From: Kingdonia uniflora
Lineage: Eukaryota; Streptophyta; Magnoliopsida; Ranunculales; Circaeasteraceae
Direction of reading: 5' to 3'
NCBI GenBank assembly: GCA_014058105.1
Contig: JACGCM010001390.1
Location: 62,001 to 126,000 of the forward strand
Length of the DNA: 64,000 nt
Shown here: positions 21,811 to 33,751 of the stretch, piece by piece
Layout: every line of letters starts with the position of its first letter
Numbering within the stretch: position 1 is the stretch's first letter
Program-made: the position numbers and the translations under genes
The notes under the pieces: generated by a model
Seen by the model: only the letters and a program-made list of their open reading frames with translations
The model's database searches: none
Told to the model about the DNA's origin: nothing

Positions 21811-23223
21811 GAATGTGGTAGCTGACCACCTTTCTCGAATAGACAATGATTCTTCAGATAGGTCATTACCTATTCGTGAGTCCTTTCCTGACGAGCAACT
21901 CATGTCCATTCGCTATATGTCTTTTGTACCATGGTTTGCAGACATATCAAATTATCTTTCCACATGGCACTATCCTAGTTTTTGGACCAAGTCAGATAAG
22001 AATAAATTTCTTAGTGAGGCCCGACACTTCTTCTGGGATGAACCGTACCTGTTCAAATATTGTTCTGATCAAATCATAAGGAGATGTATCCCAGATTCTG
22101 AGCATACCAAAGTCATAAAATTTTGTCACTTCCAAGCTTGTGGAGGTTACTTCAGCTTCAAAAAGACCTTTGCAAAAAATTTACATTGTGGATTTTATTG
22201 GCCTACCTTATTTCGTGATGCTCACGAATTTTGCAAGGCTTATGATAGATGTCAGAGAATGGGAGCCTTGTCCTGTAGGAATATGATGCCACTAAACCCA
22301 ATCTTGATCGTTGAACCATTCGATGTTTGGGGCATAAACTTTATGGGTACCTTCACCCCATCTTTGGGATTCACGTACATCCTTTTAGCCGTTGACTATG
22401 TGACTAAGTGGGTTGAAGCAATTCCTACCAGGACCAATGACAGTTCGGTTATTATTGAATTTATTAAAGAGAATATTTTTTCTCATTTTGGTATGCCGAG
22501 GGCAATAATTAGTGATGGGGGGTTACATTTTAACAGTCGAATGTATGCGAACTTAATGAAAAAATTTGGAGTAACACACAAGGTTGCTACACCGTACCAT
22601 CCGCAAACTAGTGGGCAAGTGGAGGTTTCCAATCGTGAAATCAAGAATATTCTTTAAAAAATGATAAAACCAAACCGTAAAGATTGGTCAACTCGACTAA
22701 ACGATGCTCTTTAGGCTTATCATACTGCTTTTAAGACACCTATTGGAATGTCCCCTTATCGACTAGTCTATGGAAAGGCTTGCCACCTTACAGTTGAGTT
22801 AGGACACTGAGAATATTGGGTAATAAAGGCCTTGAACTTTGACATTGGGAAGGCCAGTTTGCATCACAAGCTTCAACTCAATGAGTTAGAAGAACTACAG
22901 AATATGCATACCATTCAGCAAAGACTTACAAGGACCGCATGAAAGCGTTTCACGACAAAAACATTTTGCAAAAATCCTTTGAACCAAACCAAAAAGTCTT
23001 GTTGTACTCTTCTAGGTTGTATTTATTTCCTAAAAAATTACGATCACGATGAACCAGGCCTCTCATTGTTAAAACGGTATATCCACATGAGGCGGTTGAG
23101 GTTAAAGAATCGAGTACTGGAAAAATACAAAAAGTAAACGGGCAAAGGCTTAAGCCTTATTATGAACATTTTAGCTTCACCAATGAAGACTTGAAGCTTC
23201 TGGACCCAGTTTATAAGGAGTGA
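21776..23223 (+). pseudogene. Athila integrase
   Basis: The zinc-binding region is damaged: the expected HH pair reads GGYF and one Cys of the CC pair is Tyr (KAYDRCQ). In the catalytic core the first Asp is Asn (WGINFMG), while the second (IISDGG) and the Glu ([10 protein letters not shown]) remain. A stop at about 22655 ends the long ORF. The C-terminal part ([20 protein letters not shown]) is still readable with further stops down to about 23223. Confidence 0.9.
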
Positions 23224-24556
23224 CATTCATATTCTTTTCACCCGACTTTTAGTGAGTTTGGGGATTCCTCCTTTCGTCTGGCTGAAGACAATAAACTTAA
23301 CGTTATCTGGGAGGAAACCCATGTTATATCAGCAGGTACTATGTTATGATTTTCTTTTTCCCTTCTTTTAAGGTATGCTTTCAAATATTGGGGACAATAC
23401 TTCTTTCTAGTTAGGGGTGGGGGAAAATTATTCACATTTTTCACTTTTTTAGAGAAAAGATAGGTCATTATAGTAATTTATGAGACTCTTTAATAAGTAT
23501 CTGCAAGCTTAGAAATATTTGATATGGTCTAAATATTTTGGTCGTAAAAACCGTAAAAGTTAAAATTTTCATTAAATGCATGCTTAGAAATTTTTTAAAC
23601 ATTATCTTAAGCTAGATATACTACCCATTAATTAGAGGAAATTTCATGTTGATTGATATTTCTCAAAACAAATGCACTTCACAGTAGTATTGCATTTATT
23701 ACTTTTGCTAGAATTTTGAACAATCAAAATGAATCTAGTATTTGAGGTAGAAATGATCCACTACAAGGGAAACAACTGCCTAAGAATAAGTTTGATCCTG
23801 AAGTAAAATAATAATGATTTCTATAAACCAAAATAACTCAAAAAACTTTCACGACGCAAAGCATACTGGCATGATTAGAACTGAAAGAAGAAGAATTATT
23901 ACCAATCCAGAGCCTAGGTCACGAAGGGGCACCAAACCCTGGCAACCTAAGCCAACTAGATGGGATTGTCGACCAACGACTCATATTATGGAGGCTTCAC
24001 TAAGGAAACAAGTACCAAAATAAAAAGGCTTATAGTTAATCCCTAAAAATCAATAACAGGATTCGAATTGACTATGACACTTATCAAACTGATTGCTGGA
24101 TTTATTTTACGAAATACGAAATGACTGGATATTGACTCAAGAACCTCTAAATAAAGTTGTATGTGTAGTAACTATTTTCACAACACTTGAGGATATTAGA
24201 AAAATATGCAAAATCTCATTTAATTATTGGGTAGTATCTCTAGTTTCAGATAGTTCTTCAAGTTCTCTGATTATATATAAGTGAAAGAATTAAATTTTAA
24301 GGGGTTTACCTTCTTAATGTTGTTACCATTATCAGATATCAATAAGTTAGTTGTAATGACCTAATGAGTATCTAAACTACTATAATGCCCATATTGACTT
24401 TTGTGAGTATAGTCACTGCAAACCCTCACGAGACAAAACTCGCCCTATAGGGGTAACCTATAGGTTTAACAGCTTGTTGCATACGCTCAATGCAATCGTC
24501 TTAACCACGAAAGAGTTAAGCTTTTATTATTTTCTTTACCCGAGGACTAGCAAACT
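23224..24556. other. 3' non-coding region of the Athila element
   Basis: Some Athila elements carry an envelope-like ORF here. Only short ORFs (for example 23814-24023) without membrane segments are present. I therefore see no env-like gene. Confidence 0.6.
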
Positions 24557-24573
24557 TTAAGTTTGGGGGTATT
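24557..24573 (+). other. Polypurine tract of the Athila element
   Basis: TTAAGTTTGGGGGTATT directly precedes the 3' LTR, as is typical for this lineage. Confidence 0.8.
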
Positions 24574-25690
24574 TGATAGACACATAAAATGACCACTATT
24601 CCCTTATGAAATAATGTTTATTATCCTTAATTTTATTATTAAACATGACTTATAAAATCAATTTTTATATTTTAGATCACATGGAACTCAGTTACCAAAT
24701 ATGTGCAAATAACGGGATGTATAGCTCAAAAGATGAACTGCTGGAGAAGAAAGTGGAGTTGTCAAACACAAGGGTCCCACATGAGGAGGTTACAATTTTA
24801 GAGGATAACTCTTGGAGGCTACAATTTTATGTACATTCATGGCATAAGTAATAAATCTCATATTAAATATAAGAATCCTCTCCTTTATTTATAAAAGGAG
24901 AGGTGATAAGCTCATAAGAAGTATCCAATTTTGAGAGAATCATTCTTGTAGAGTGTAAGAGAACATTATTGGAGTAAATTGGTGCAAGTCTTGTAAACAT
25001 TTGGAGCATTTCATTTTGTAAGTCAATAAAATTCCTCTTTTTGTTGTTAGCTTATGTTCATTTCATTCTCATATTATTTAGGTTTTATAGTTGTTATAAT
25101 GGCCGGCTAAGTCTTCATCAGGGGTGAGGATGGATCCGCCATAAGCATATGATATCATGTAGTAGAATGTATTTTTCTCCAACATAATATGAGCATATTA
25201 TCACAAATCTCAAAACTATATTGTTGGAGACATCCATTATCATCCTATGATCTCTTTAAGTAGAGATATAAGAAGAGTTTTGTGATTCTCAAATGACATA
25301 GTAAAATTGTATTAATATTGTATTTTTCTAAGTTATGATCCTAATTAATGTTTCATAGTTAACATTGTTTTTATGGAATGAGTTTTTAGTACATACATAG
25401 TTCATATGATATATTCTACTTGAGTTATAATCATGAAAATGTCGAAGTTTATTATTTCAATTAAGTGGAGAATTTAATATACGATACAATGTTGATATTG
25501 TATGTAAATGGTGGTAAAATCCGAAGCCCTTAGACTTTTATTCTTGTTTAAAACCATATCATTGATTTTTTCATTTTTCAACCTTAGATTACTAAAACAC
25601 AAAGACCAAAACTAATTTGTAGTTCCGTTCGAAAGTGGACCACACTCTAATTTTTACCCATACTAAGCACCGGATTTTAACCGTTATTCA
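24574..25690 (+). repeat. Athila element 3' LTR
   Basis: Starts TGATAGACACATAAAATGACC-like, ends ...GTTATTCA, and matches 14877-15992 throughout. Directly after it comes H+-pyrophosphatase exon sequence. Confidence 0.92.
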
Positions 25691-25809
25691 ACTGTCCTAT
25701 TAGTGATAGCACTGGAGGAATTGCTGAAATGGCTGGCATGAGCCACAGAGTTCGTGAGAGAACTGATGCTCTTGATGTTGTCGGAAACACTACAGCCTCT
25801 ATTGGAAAG
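25691..25809 (+). pseudogene. AVP1-like: H+-pyrophosphatase pseudogene, exon copy B (second copy of the same exon)
   Basis: Begins within a codon or two of the LTR end with [17 protein letters not shown], then [19 protein letters not shown] and a GTACTT donor. It overlaps exon copy A in content (IAEMAG to AIGK) and retains the PISD segment that copy A lost. About 55 bases of the following intron are also shared with copy A, with roughly ten percent difference by eye. The exon would splice in phase to the exon at 45395. Confidence 0.9.
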
Positions 25810-26109
25810 GTACTTCCTGTCATCTCTCATCTTCTTTACACAAGTTAGCCTTTGTCTTTGTTGTTTCCCATGGTTCTCAATACCGAGTAACCGACTCATG
25901 TATTATACCATTATCCAAATTTTGGGGACATGTTAGTTTGAGTTGATATCAATTGAACTAGTTATGAAGGAAAAAATTAAAGACTATTGATGAAAATTTG
26001 TTATTATGTTGATGTATCGTACTTAGGGAATTATCCAATATATATATATAATGATAGCGACAAAGGATGTCTAGAGTCTCTTGATATATGAAACTAGTAC
26101 TACCCGTGA

Positions 26110-27394
26110 CCCAGTCACGATAACAACGCCGACGCACCTTCGGTGCTATATCTTTTACCGATATAGTACATAACTCAATGCGCCTTCGGCGCTATCTATT
26201 TTATAAATATGCTACTCTAAAGCAATCAAAGAATCACGTTGAAACAATTAAAGGAGAAGAAGCATATTTCCTTAAGGAATTAAACTAACTTCCAGTGTTT
26301 GTGCTTTCAAAATTTTCTCCTGTAGTCCTGCAAGCTACTATAATTAAGTGTCCACTAACACTTGCAAGCCACTAATAATAGTCAATATCCTCTGATTATT
26401 AACAACCACAGCCACCAAAGATATTAATTAGGAAACACATAGAAGCAGTTTTTCTATTGAAAATAACAACTAGAGGGAGAATAATATTTACCTATGCGAA
26501 CACTATTTGTTCCTATTTCAGCAATACTTGAATTTTGTATTATCCATATGCGTAAAAGGGGACAATCAAGTATTTGTAACAATCAAAAACAACATATTAC
26601 AAATTAACATAAAAGAAGAAAATATATAAACGGAAAGAACAAACTATAAATTATTATATGTGCAATGCTAAACTGATTTTTTTTTGTATAAATGAATATG
26701 GGAAAGAACACATTTACTATATGTTGACCGTATCACTATACTGCCAACAGGAGGTACGCAGACGCTTCTTATTGATTGTCTAGCTCTTCTCTTTAAAGTA
26801 CATGGTAATTCTTAACCAATAGTTGGAATGAGTAGGTTTAATGAGCATTGGTTTAATGATCTAGGAGTAGCACAATAACAACAACAACAATGCTAAAGTC
26901 AGTTAAAAATAACTATCTAAACAGAAAATTAACAAAGCCATAACTCAAAAGTGTACAATGCTAAAGTTGACTAAAAATAGCTATCTCAACAGTACATTAA
27001 CAAAGTCATAACTCAAAAATGCTTATAGTAGTTAATATCAAAAGCTAAACTAAAAAATGCTTACTGTAAATGTAAGAATATAGATTTTAATTACTTGAGG
27101 AACTCGAAGAGTGTTTTTTTCGTTGCTATTTTTTCTATTTTTGTTGTTGTGGTTTTTGTTCGGCGAGTTCGTCATGAAGCTAACAATGAAACTTAATTAC
27201 AATGACATAGGTGATCAAAGAAGCTTAAGTTAGCAATGAAACAAATGATCAAGGGAGCTTAAGTTAGCAATAAAACAAAAAAGTAGCAAATATTCAAGCA
27301 GGGCCTAAATCATTAAACCACATATGTATTAATGTAATAAAATCAAACATTAACAGTAACCCAAAAGTAATCACAGTTTATCAATTACAATCCG
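26110..27394. other. Non-coding Helitron interior
   Basis: Two small stem-loops of the type GCACCTTCGGTGC and GCGCCTTCGGCGC occur at about 26133 and 26181. The rest is AT-rich, with no exon or repeat recognised. Confidence 0.5.
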
Positions 27395-27399
27395 AAAAA

Positions 27400-27588
27400 T
27401 GTAGAAACTAATACAAAGAATAAGATATTCGAGAAGGACTGACTTTTATTATTATTCGATTATTACAATAGAAGAAGACCTTCTTCTTATATAGATACAA
27501 TTACTTGGGCGTTAAGTAAGAATACTCTATATTTAGAGAATTCTATATTTAGTATATATCCTATATTAGGTATATTCTATATTCAACA
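27400..27588 (-). repeat. Copia 3' LTR (intact reference copy)
   Basis: About 190 bp, TG...CA, the uninterrupted version of the LTR seen split at 31002-31068 and at 43216-44031. Just inside it the 19-bp end 'tatattctatattcaa' is repeated once. The polypurine tract on the minus strand is short (GTGGGTGAG, about 27608-27616). Confidence 0.85.
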
Positions 27589-27607
27589 TATATTCTATAT
27601 TCAATAC

Positions 27608-28419
27608 TCACCCACAAGATGGAGCATAGATGCCAATCATGCCCAGCTTGTCAATCATGTCGTTAAATATTCGTCCACAAACTCTTTTCGTAAGAATATC
27701 TACAAGTTGATCTTTCGACTTCACGAATGGAAAAGATATACACCTTATGTCAATATTTTCTCTGATAAAGAACCGATCCACTTCAACATGTTTCATACGG
27801 TCATGTTGAATTAGATTGTATGCAATCATAATCGCTGCTTTATTATCACGGTGTAGATCTATTACTTTTATGAGTTCAAATTCAAGAACCTTCAATATAT
27901 TCCGTATCATAGTAGTTCACATACTCCATGAGCCATACCCCAAAACTCAGATTCTGCACTTGATCTAGCAACAACCTTTTGCTTCTTAGCTCTAAATGTT
28001 ACCAAATTCTCACATACAAACGTGAAATAACCTGAAGTTGACCTCCTGTTCATCATATCTCCTGCCCAAACTGCATCGGTATATCCTATTACTTCCATAT
28101 CACCACCTTTCTGGAATAAGAGACCTTTTCCTGAAGATTTCTTCAAGTACCTTAGTATTTGAAAGACCGCCTTCATATGTTTTTTACTTAGATTATGCAT
28201 GAATTGACTTACGATTCTAATGACATATGGAATATCCGGTCGAGTACGGGAGAGATAAATTAGTCTTCTCCCTAAACATTGGTACATTCCTTTGTCACAT
28301 GGAACTTGGTCAGGAAACATTCCCAAGTGATGATTCGCTTCAATCGGTGTATCTACCGGTTTGCAATCAAACATCCCAGTTTCTGCAAGAAGGTCTAATA
28401 TATACTTTCGTTGAGACAT
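27608..28419 (-). pseudogene. Copia RNase H
   Basis: The minus strand reads SQRKYILDLLAETGMFDCKPVDTP-type connection sequence, then RTRPDIPYVIRIVSQFM, YTDAVWAGD, RSTSGYFTFV and KKQKVVARSSAESEF, all diagnostic of Copia RNase H. A frame change at about 27907 leads into DLHRDNKAAIMIA and KDQLVDILTK, the family's C-terminal end, with DNKAA matching the usual HCDNQAA box in degraded form. Confidence 0.9.
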
Positions 28420-28469
28420 GAAATACCTTGACTTGATCTTGCAACTTCAATGCCTAAGAAGTATTTTAA

Positions 28470-29060
28470 TTATCCCAAATCCTTCATCTCCAATTCCCGT
28501 GACAAATAGTTCTTCAGTACCTCCATTTCTACAGAGTCATTTTCAGTAACAACCATATCATCAACATAAACAACAAGAGCGGTAAGCTTTCCTGACTTCT
28601 GTTTTATAAACAAGGTATGATCAGAATTACTTTGTCTATATCCAAATGCCTTCATGCTCTTCAAAAACCGTCCAAACCAAGCTCGTGACGACTGTTTTAA
28701 CCCATGCAATGCCTTCTCTAATTTGCATACATTTCCTCCTTCAGAATTTGTGACTCCAGGTGGTAACTCAATGCATACTTCTTCCTCAAATTCTCCATTG
28801 AGAAATGCATTCTTCACGTCAAACTGTTGTAATGGTCAACCTTGATTGGCTGCAAGAAAAATGAGTACACGAATAATGTTTATCTTTGCCACTAGGGCGA
28901 AGGTCTCCTCGTAATCCACACCATTCGTCTGCGTATACCCTTTGGCAACTAGTCTGGCTTTATACCTATCAATACTTCCATCTGAATTCTTCTTTACAGT
29001 AAAGATCTAATGACACCCAACAATACAATATTCGTGGGGTTTATCAACAAGTTCCCAAGT
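28470..29060 (-). pseudogene. Copia reverse transcriptase
   Basis: From the 5' side the minus strand shows SDGSIDRYKARLVAKGYTQ, YEETFALVAKINIIRVL, then a stop, DVKNAFLNGEFEEEVCIELP, KALHGLKQSSRAWF and the catalytic YVDD in VVYVDDMVVT. Stops occur at about 28835 and 28469 and the link to RNase H is out of frame. The polymerase active-site aspartates are present. Confidence 0.92.
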
Positions 29061-29660
29061 AGAATTCTTCTGTAATGTATTCATCTTTTCATTCATGGCT
29101 TTCTTTCATCATGGATCTGATAGTACTTCTTATAAATTACTAGGAATAGATACAGAGGATAATTGATTTATAGTACATGTAAACGACTTAGCATACCTAT
29201 GGGTGGACACATAATCAGAAATTGGGTATTTGGCTTTAGAATTGATATCTAGTTCATAAGTAGATTTTAGAATACCTTTAGTAGGCCTTTCTGAATGTCC
29301 AGGTTGAATATCATTAACAGTGTTAGCATTAGGTAATACCTGAGGTTCAACATTCTGCGGCAGTGCTTCGGTAGATGGTGTTAGAATGTTAGAGTCATGG
29401 GCAACTTCTACTGCTTCAGCTTGATCTCCTCCTGTCGTCTAATCCTCTCCATTCATATGAAGTTCATCTTCAATACCCTGATCTCCCCCTGTCATCTGCT
29501 TTGCTTTACTTTATTTTTCATCATCAGTTAAGCTACTACGCCTGTTCAAATTACTCGTCAAATCCTCTAGTTCCTGAAACATATCCCTAATAATAGGGAA
29601 CTTTCCTTCACCATCATTATGTTTTTCCCCCTAAAGGGAAGATCCCATAAAATACGCCTC
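29060..29660 (-). pseudogene. Copia integrase-polymerase linker, degraded
   Basis: This is the region between integrase and reverse transcriptase where Copia polyproteins are variable. Short pieces rich in Ser, Glu and Pro can be read on the minus strand, but stops are frequent and nothing more specific is recognisable. Confidence 0.5.
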
Positions 29661-29666
29661 CAATTC

Positions 29667-30480
29667 TCAAAACGAAACATCCAAAGAGATATACACCTTC
29701 CCCTCCACAAGATCATAACAACGATAACCCTTTTTAAAATCATCATATCCAAGAAACACATACTTTTGAACACAATGATCCAATTTTCCTTGCTGATGTT
29801 TAGGTATATGAACAAAGACAACACATCCAAAAATACGTGGTTCTAGGTTTGGCATTGCAGGGATGGTGATAAGATCATAAAGTTTTTGGAAGGGGGTCTG
29901 AAATTCAATGACCCTAGATGGTGTACGGTTTATCAAGTAAGCAGCAGATTTTAACACTTCTCCCCAATAATTCAATGGCATATTCATTCCAGAATGAGAT
30001 GCATGAACAACTTCTAACAGTTGTCTATTCATTCGTTCAGCTGGTTCCATTTTGTTGTGGGGTATAAACATTAGAGGTTTGATGTCGAATGTCGTTATTT
30101 GTCAAGAACTCCGACATGTCATTACTAGTAAATTCTCCTCCATTATCAGATTGATACACTTGTATCCTCCTTTGGAATTGGTTCAAAACCATCTGATAGT
30201 TTTTTTTAAAATACTTCAAAGACTTCACTTTGATGGGTAATTAGGGATACCCACATCATACGAGTACACTCATTAATAAAAGTCACAAAATAACGAGCTC
30301 CAGACAATGAAGGAATACGTGCAGGACCCCATACATCAGAGTGAATAATACTAAAAGGTTCTAAACTTTTATTATAACTTGGAGAGTATGTAATACGATA
30401 ACTCTTAGCGAGTTCACAAATGTCACACTTAAACTCTGAAATACTATAATTCAAAAATAACGACGAATTTAATTTTTAAA
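29667..30480 (-). pseudogene. Copia integrase
   Basis: On the minus strand a degraded GAG-pre-integrase box (WRLRHLSFGYL) leads to FKCDICELAKSYRITY, then IHSDVWGPARIPSLSGARYFVTFI, the first catalytic Asp region. YQSDNGGEFTS holds the second Asp, and TPQQNGTS marks the place of the catalytic Glu region. It continues in another frame with EPAERMNRQLLEV, LINRTPSRV and FGCVVFVHIPKHQQGKLD. Two frame changes and stops break it. Confidence 0.92.
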
Positions 30481-30519
30481 GATACCCGAAGGAGAGATGA
30501 CGCAGTCGCCAATGTCATA

Positions 30520-31001
30520 ACCATCATCGTATGTAGAACTATGCTCTTCATCTTTAACATGATCACAAGTGCATCATTTTCTAGGAACCACCATTTGCTG
30601 TGTATATAGAGGTTTGGGCTGAAAGTATAATGGATGATAATATGCTAGAGTCGTTAACCATGTGATCTGATGTACCAGTATCAATTAACCAAGTACTATT
30701 CAAAAAATTTACAACTAAAACACTACCTTTAGTTTTCATACCTGACTGGGCAAATGTGAGAATTAGGGCTTGAGTTTGACGATACCATTATTGTATCACC
30801 ATTGGAACCCATTGGTCGAACTGCTACAGTAATTTTATGGTATCTGCTACAGTAACTTTGGACTGCTACAGTAATTTTCTGGTATCAGCTACGGTAACTT
30901 CGAACTTTGCAACATAATTAATCTTCGCGATAGCAATTTGCAGTGGAATTCAATTCAATTCGAAAGAACCTGGTTCAATTATCGAACCCGCTCTGATGCC
31001 A
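30520..31001 (-). pseudogene. Copia 5' end: primer site, truncated gag/protease and a 60-bp gypsy-like patch (copy 1)
   Basis: The primer site at about 30987-31001 reads TGGCATCAGAGCGGG on the minus strand, a variant of the plant Met-tRNA site. A repeat-rich leader built on CTACAGTAACTT units follows. Then comes a protease start with NSTWLIDTGTSDHM and QTSIYTANGGS. The protein then breaks off into about 60 bases that match the gypsy protease at 42601-42661, before the pre-integrase box resumes. Most of the gag and the rest of the protease are missing. Confidence 0.8.
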
Positions 31002-31068
31002 TGTAGAAACTAATACAAAGAATAAGAGATTCGAGAAGGACTGACGTTTATTATTATTCGATTATTAC
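31002..31068 (-). repeat. Copia 5' LTR, left part, interrupted
   Basis: Matches 27400-27466 and stops at ...GATTATTAC. The last five bases (attac) are the target duplication of the gypsy insertion that follows. Confidence 0.9.
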
Positions 31069-31744
31069 TGTAATAGCCTATTTTTGTAGAGACCAAAAAT
31101 AATGCCTTACACCTTTGAAATATAGAATAATGGTTGAGATCCGAAAGTAATTGACACGAGTTTTAGCGTGGAAAACCCTTGAATGGGTAAAAAGCCACGA
31201 CCTCTCCTGAGGATTTTTGAAAGAATTATGTTTTTAAATATATGCTAGCTATTACAAAGAGAAAGAGACTAGATATCTGAGTTTTGGTAGGGATGACTTT
31301 CTCTCTGAGTTCTCTAGGTGATTATAACCCTCCTGGACCGTGATCTCCAGGTCTCTTTTTATAGGTCTTATAATATGCCCGTTGGTTATATTGATGAGGG
31401 ACGTTACAATATCAGGTTTTGATGAGTCTTCATAATGGTCTTCTGTAACGTCTTGATATTTGTTGATCTGTAACGGATCTATTAATATTCTTTAGCTGTA
31501 ACTTTAGACCGTTGGGAAGATACGATCTCTTGTGATGTTCGCATGCATACGACCTGTTGATAAGTGGAGGAGTATCTTCTGCAGTGCGAAGTCACAAGAT
31601 GCTTTAATATCTTTGAACTGTAGGTAAGGAAGTTTGTACTCGATCTTCATACTTTTAGTCCTTGATTGGTTATCAGTGTATATACTCGAGCTATGTGAGT
31701 TCGAATATCGGGCTCAGTATGAGGATTAAAAATATGCCCTCACA
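31069..31744 (-). repeat. Tat element 3' LTR
   Basis: Plus-strand ends are TGTAATAGCC and CCCTCACA. It matches the solo LTR at 43283-43904 but carries about 54 extra bases near 31590. On its left side it abuts the attac target site in the Copia LTR. Confidence 0.9.
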
Positions 31745-31760
31745 ACTGCCCCTCTCAGCA
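31745..31760 (-). other. Polypurine tract of the Tat element
   Basis: The minus strand reads TGCTGAGAGGGGCAGT directly before the LTR start TGTGAGGGC, fixing the orientation of the element as minus. Confidence 0.75.
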
Positions 31761-32033
31761 AATAGCAGGAGAAACGTGTGTTGCGAGTGGTGTTGGTTGA
31801 GAAGTCTAGACGTTTGAATTGTATTGATGGCTTCCATTTTATCTTGAAAGAATAATAGTTTCGACTATTGGGTCTCCCAAAAATTTTACTTGAGATGTGC
31901 ACTTGTGATGAATACCTTATTGGAAGTTGTGGCATGCATTAAATGTTATTAGTATAAAACATGGCGAATAGTTGCTATCACTGTTCACCCTGGTTAACTT
32001 TGCCAGTCATTCAGATTGGTATAAGTAGTAGTA

Positions 32034-32336
32034 ATGGTGACAACTCAACGCCAAGCATATGATGCTAGAGTTCAGACCAAAATGGCAAGTCAACAAACTT
32101 GCTATTTTGGGACCCAAAGTCTTTCTCTGCCGATTCCAATCCCTGTTCCTCCAACTTTCCATAGGAGGTCATGGGAAGAAATAGAGGAGGCAGAGGATGA
32201 TTATTATCAAATGTGGCGATTCCATTATATGGCTTTGTTTGCTGCTCACCGTCGGTCCTATCTTCGGATGCTTGCAAAGGATACGGTGGCGGCGGAGGAT
32301 GAGAAGGTCGGGGTGTCCTCTGTTAACAACTGTTGA
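32034..32336 (+). CDS. Antisense ORF 1 of the Tat element, unknown function
   Basis: A 100-residue ORF on the strand opposite to pol. It has a Pro-rich stretch (LPIPIPVPPTF) followed by an acidic helix (SWEEIEEAEDDYYQMW) and a basic segment (AAHRRSYLRML). I do not recognise the family. It is separate from the coiled-coil ORFs downstream and may be a first exon or a small independent protein. Confidence 0.4.
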   Translation: MVTTQRQAYDARVQTKMASQQTCYFGTQSLSLPIPIPVPPTFHRRSWEEIEEAEDDYYQMWRFHYMALFAAHRRSYLRMLAKDTVAAEDEKVGVSSVNNC

Positions 32337-32419
32337 TACCCCACTAACAATTGCGTATTATAATGGTGGAGGAGGTCCTTCGTCGGCAGCGGAGATGGGG
32401 GTTATGGAGGAGCGGTGGG

Positions 32420-33127
32420 ATTAACTTTGTCCTCTACCTCACTCCAGTTTCTCTTCTTGGGCTTTGAGTTCATCAGCTGGGCCTGCCATTATTTCTTCTC
32501 AAGTGTTGCACTGTTATCTGCAAAAATGACATAAGTCAAAAATATGTAGATCGAGATATTGCTGAGTTAAACTGTGTAGATCGTGCTATGTATTTATTGC
32601 CTTATTATGAGAGTATCATCATAGTCAACTTGAACACTTGTTATCATGGGTGGAAACTTGGTTGTGACTTATGATGTGGAGTTATTTGCGAACTTCTACT
32701 AGATGTAGAGCTATGTGAGGCATCAGTTCGATAAATCGTGCTGGATAAACTTGCTAAAGGGTTGTTGGTGGTAAAATCATTCTGTGTGGTGAAGAGAACC
32801 ATCTGTGCTGTATGTATACGTAAGGTCGGGTGATTGATCATAATGATTTGTTTTTGTTGAGGTTGTCTTGTTATCACTTTCTGTATCTATGATAATTTTT
32901 GACTGACATATAACTGAAGCAAGATTTGCTGCTGATTTTCTACTTCTATCAAACCGAAATTGAGGTAAGTGATAGCTGTAATAGCTGTACTTAGGTTTTT
33001 AAATTGGAAATCATGCTTAAAATAGCGCAGCAGGATCGTGTAGCCGCAGAAGGTTGTTACTGTACGGGAGTGAACGCGCTGCAAGATCGTACAAATCTTC
33101 TAGAGCAGTGAGTCCTTAAATTTAATA
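32420..33127. other. Non-coding stretch within the Tat 3' region
   Basis: Contains short minus-strand ORFs rich in Ser and Thr that look accidental. No repeat or motif recognised. Confidence 0.4.
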
Positions 33128-33465
33128 ATGACAGGAGAGAACAGGCGTGATAACCGAGCACGTTACTCCAAAGATCATCATGAGGGCAAAAGAAAAGACA
33201 TGCCTGTAAAAAGGGATGATGCTAACACGTGTCCCAAAGAGCTATCGTTTCAGAAGTCGAGGGTCAATATAAACTCTCGTCTTTCTCCATCCCACAAGCC
33301 ATATTCATTTGTAGAGAGAGAAGAAAGTATTTCTAGAGAGAGAAAGTCTTCAAACTTTAATCGTAGTCCACCATTTTATTGTGGTTTTCCTGTAAAAATC
33401 GATACTTTGCTGTCTGAAGTGAAGGTGGTGACCGGAAATGACGATTGTTGTTCTTCTAGTACAGG
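33128..33465 (+). CDS. Antisense ORF 2: basic, arginine-rich exon of the Tat element
   Basis: Begins MTGENRRDNRARYSKDHHEG and is rich in Arg, Lys and Ser, as in a nuclear or nucleic-acid-binding tail. It ends at a possible donor (ACAG|GTTAGT near 33465). The neighbouring downstream reading (33755 onward) has different composition, so this could be the first exon of a spliced antisense gene. No known domain recognised. Confidence 0.4.
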
Positions 33466-33751
33466 TTAGTGACTTATGTTTCTACCATTTTTGCTGCTAT
33501 ATTAGTTTTTAAGAACTGGTAGTTGCATGTTTGAACTTCTGGGTAGATTAATAAAGTGTTAGGTGCGGCTGAGGGAGGAGGCCTGTTTGATTTAAAAAAA
33601 CTCTGAACAAATTTTTCCTGTATGTGGTAGATGCGCTCATAAAATCCAAAACCCAGTAGTAAATTTGTTACATCTTCCAGTAGTGAGGAATCATCATCGT
33701 CTGACAGGACTATTGATGATTCGGAGGTAATTGGTATTGTAACTGTTGATA

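Larger units (their letters stand above)
14877..25690 (+). mobile_element. Athila-type Ty3/gypsy LTR retrotransposon (10.8 kb), decayed
   Basis: Two LTRs of about 1.1 kb in the same orientation flank a primer-binding site, gag, protease, reverse transcriptase, RNase H and integrase regions, and a polypurine tract. The primer site, gag type and FMDD reverse-transcriptase motif point to the Athila lineage. Every coding domain carries stops or frame changes. The flanks do not form a 5-bp target duplication (ctgcc before, actgt after), and both flanks carry H+-pyrophosphatase exon sequence, which suggests recombination after insertion. Confidence 0.9.

Noticed and set aside
23814..24023. Candidate env-like ORF of the Athila element
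   Set aside because: Only 69 residues, basic, without signal peptide or membrane segments.
26130..26195. CRISPR-like or tRNA-like short stem-loops
   Set aside because: They are two GC-rich hairpins of a Helitron subterminal region; no repeat-spacer pattern and no tRNA fold.
32644..32877. Minus-strand Ser/Thr/Gln-rich ORF in the Tat 3' region
   Set aside because: Low complexity, no conserved motif, and opposite to the direction of the antisense ORF series; likely accidental.
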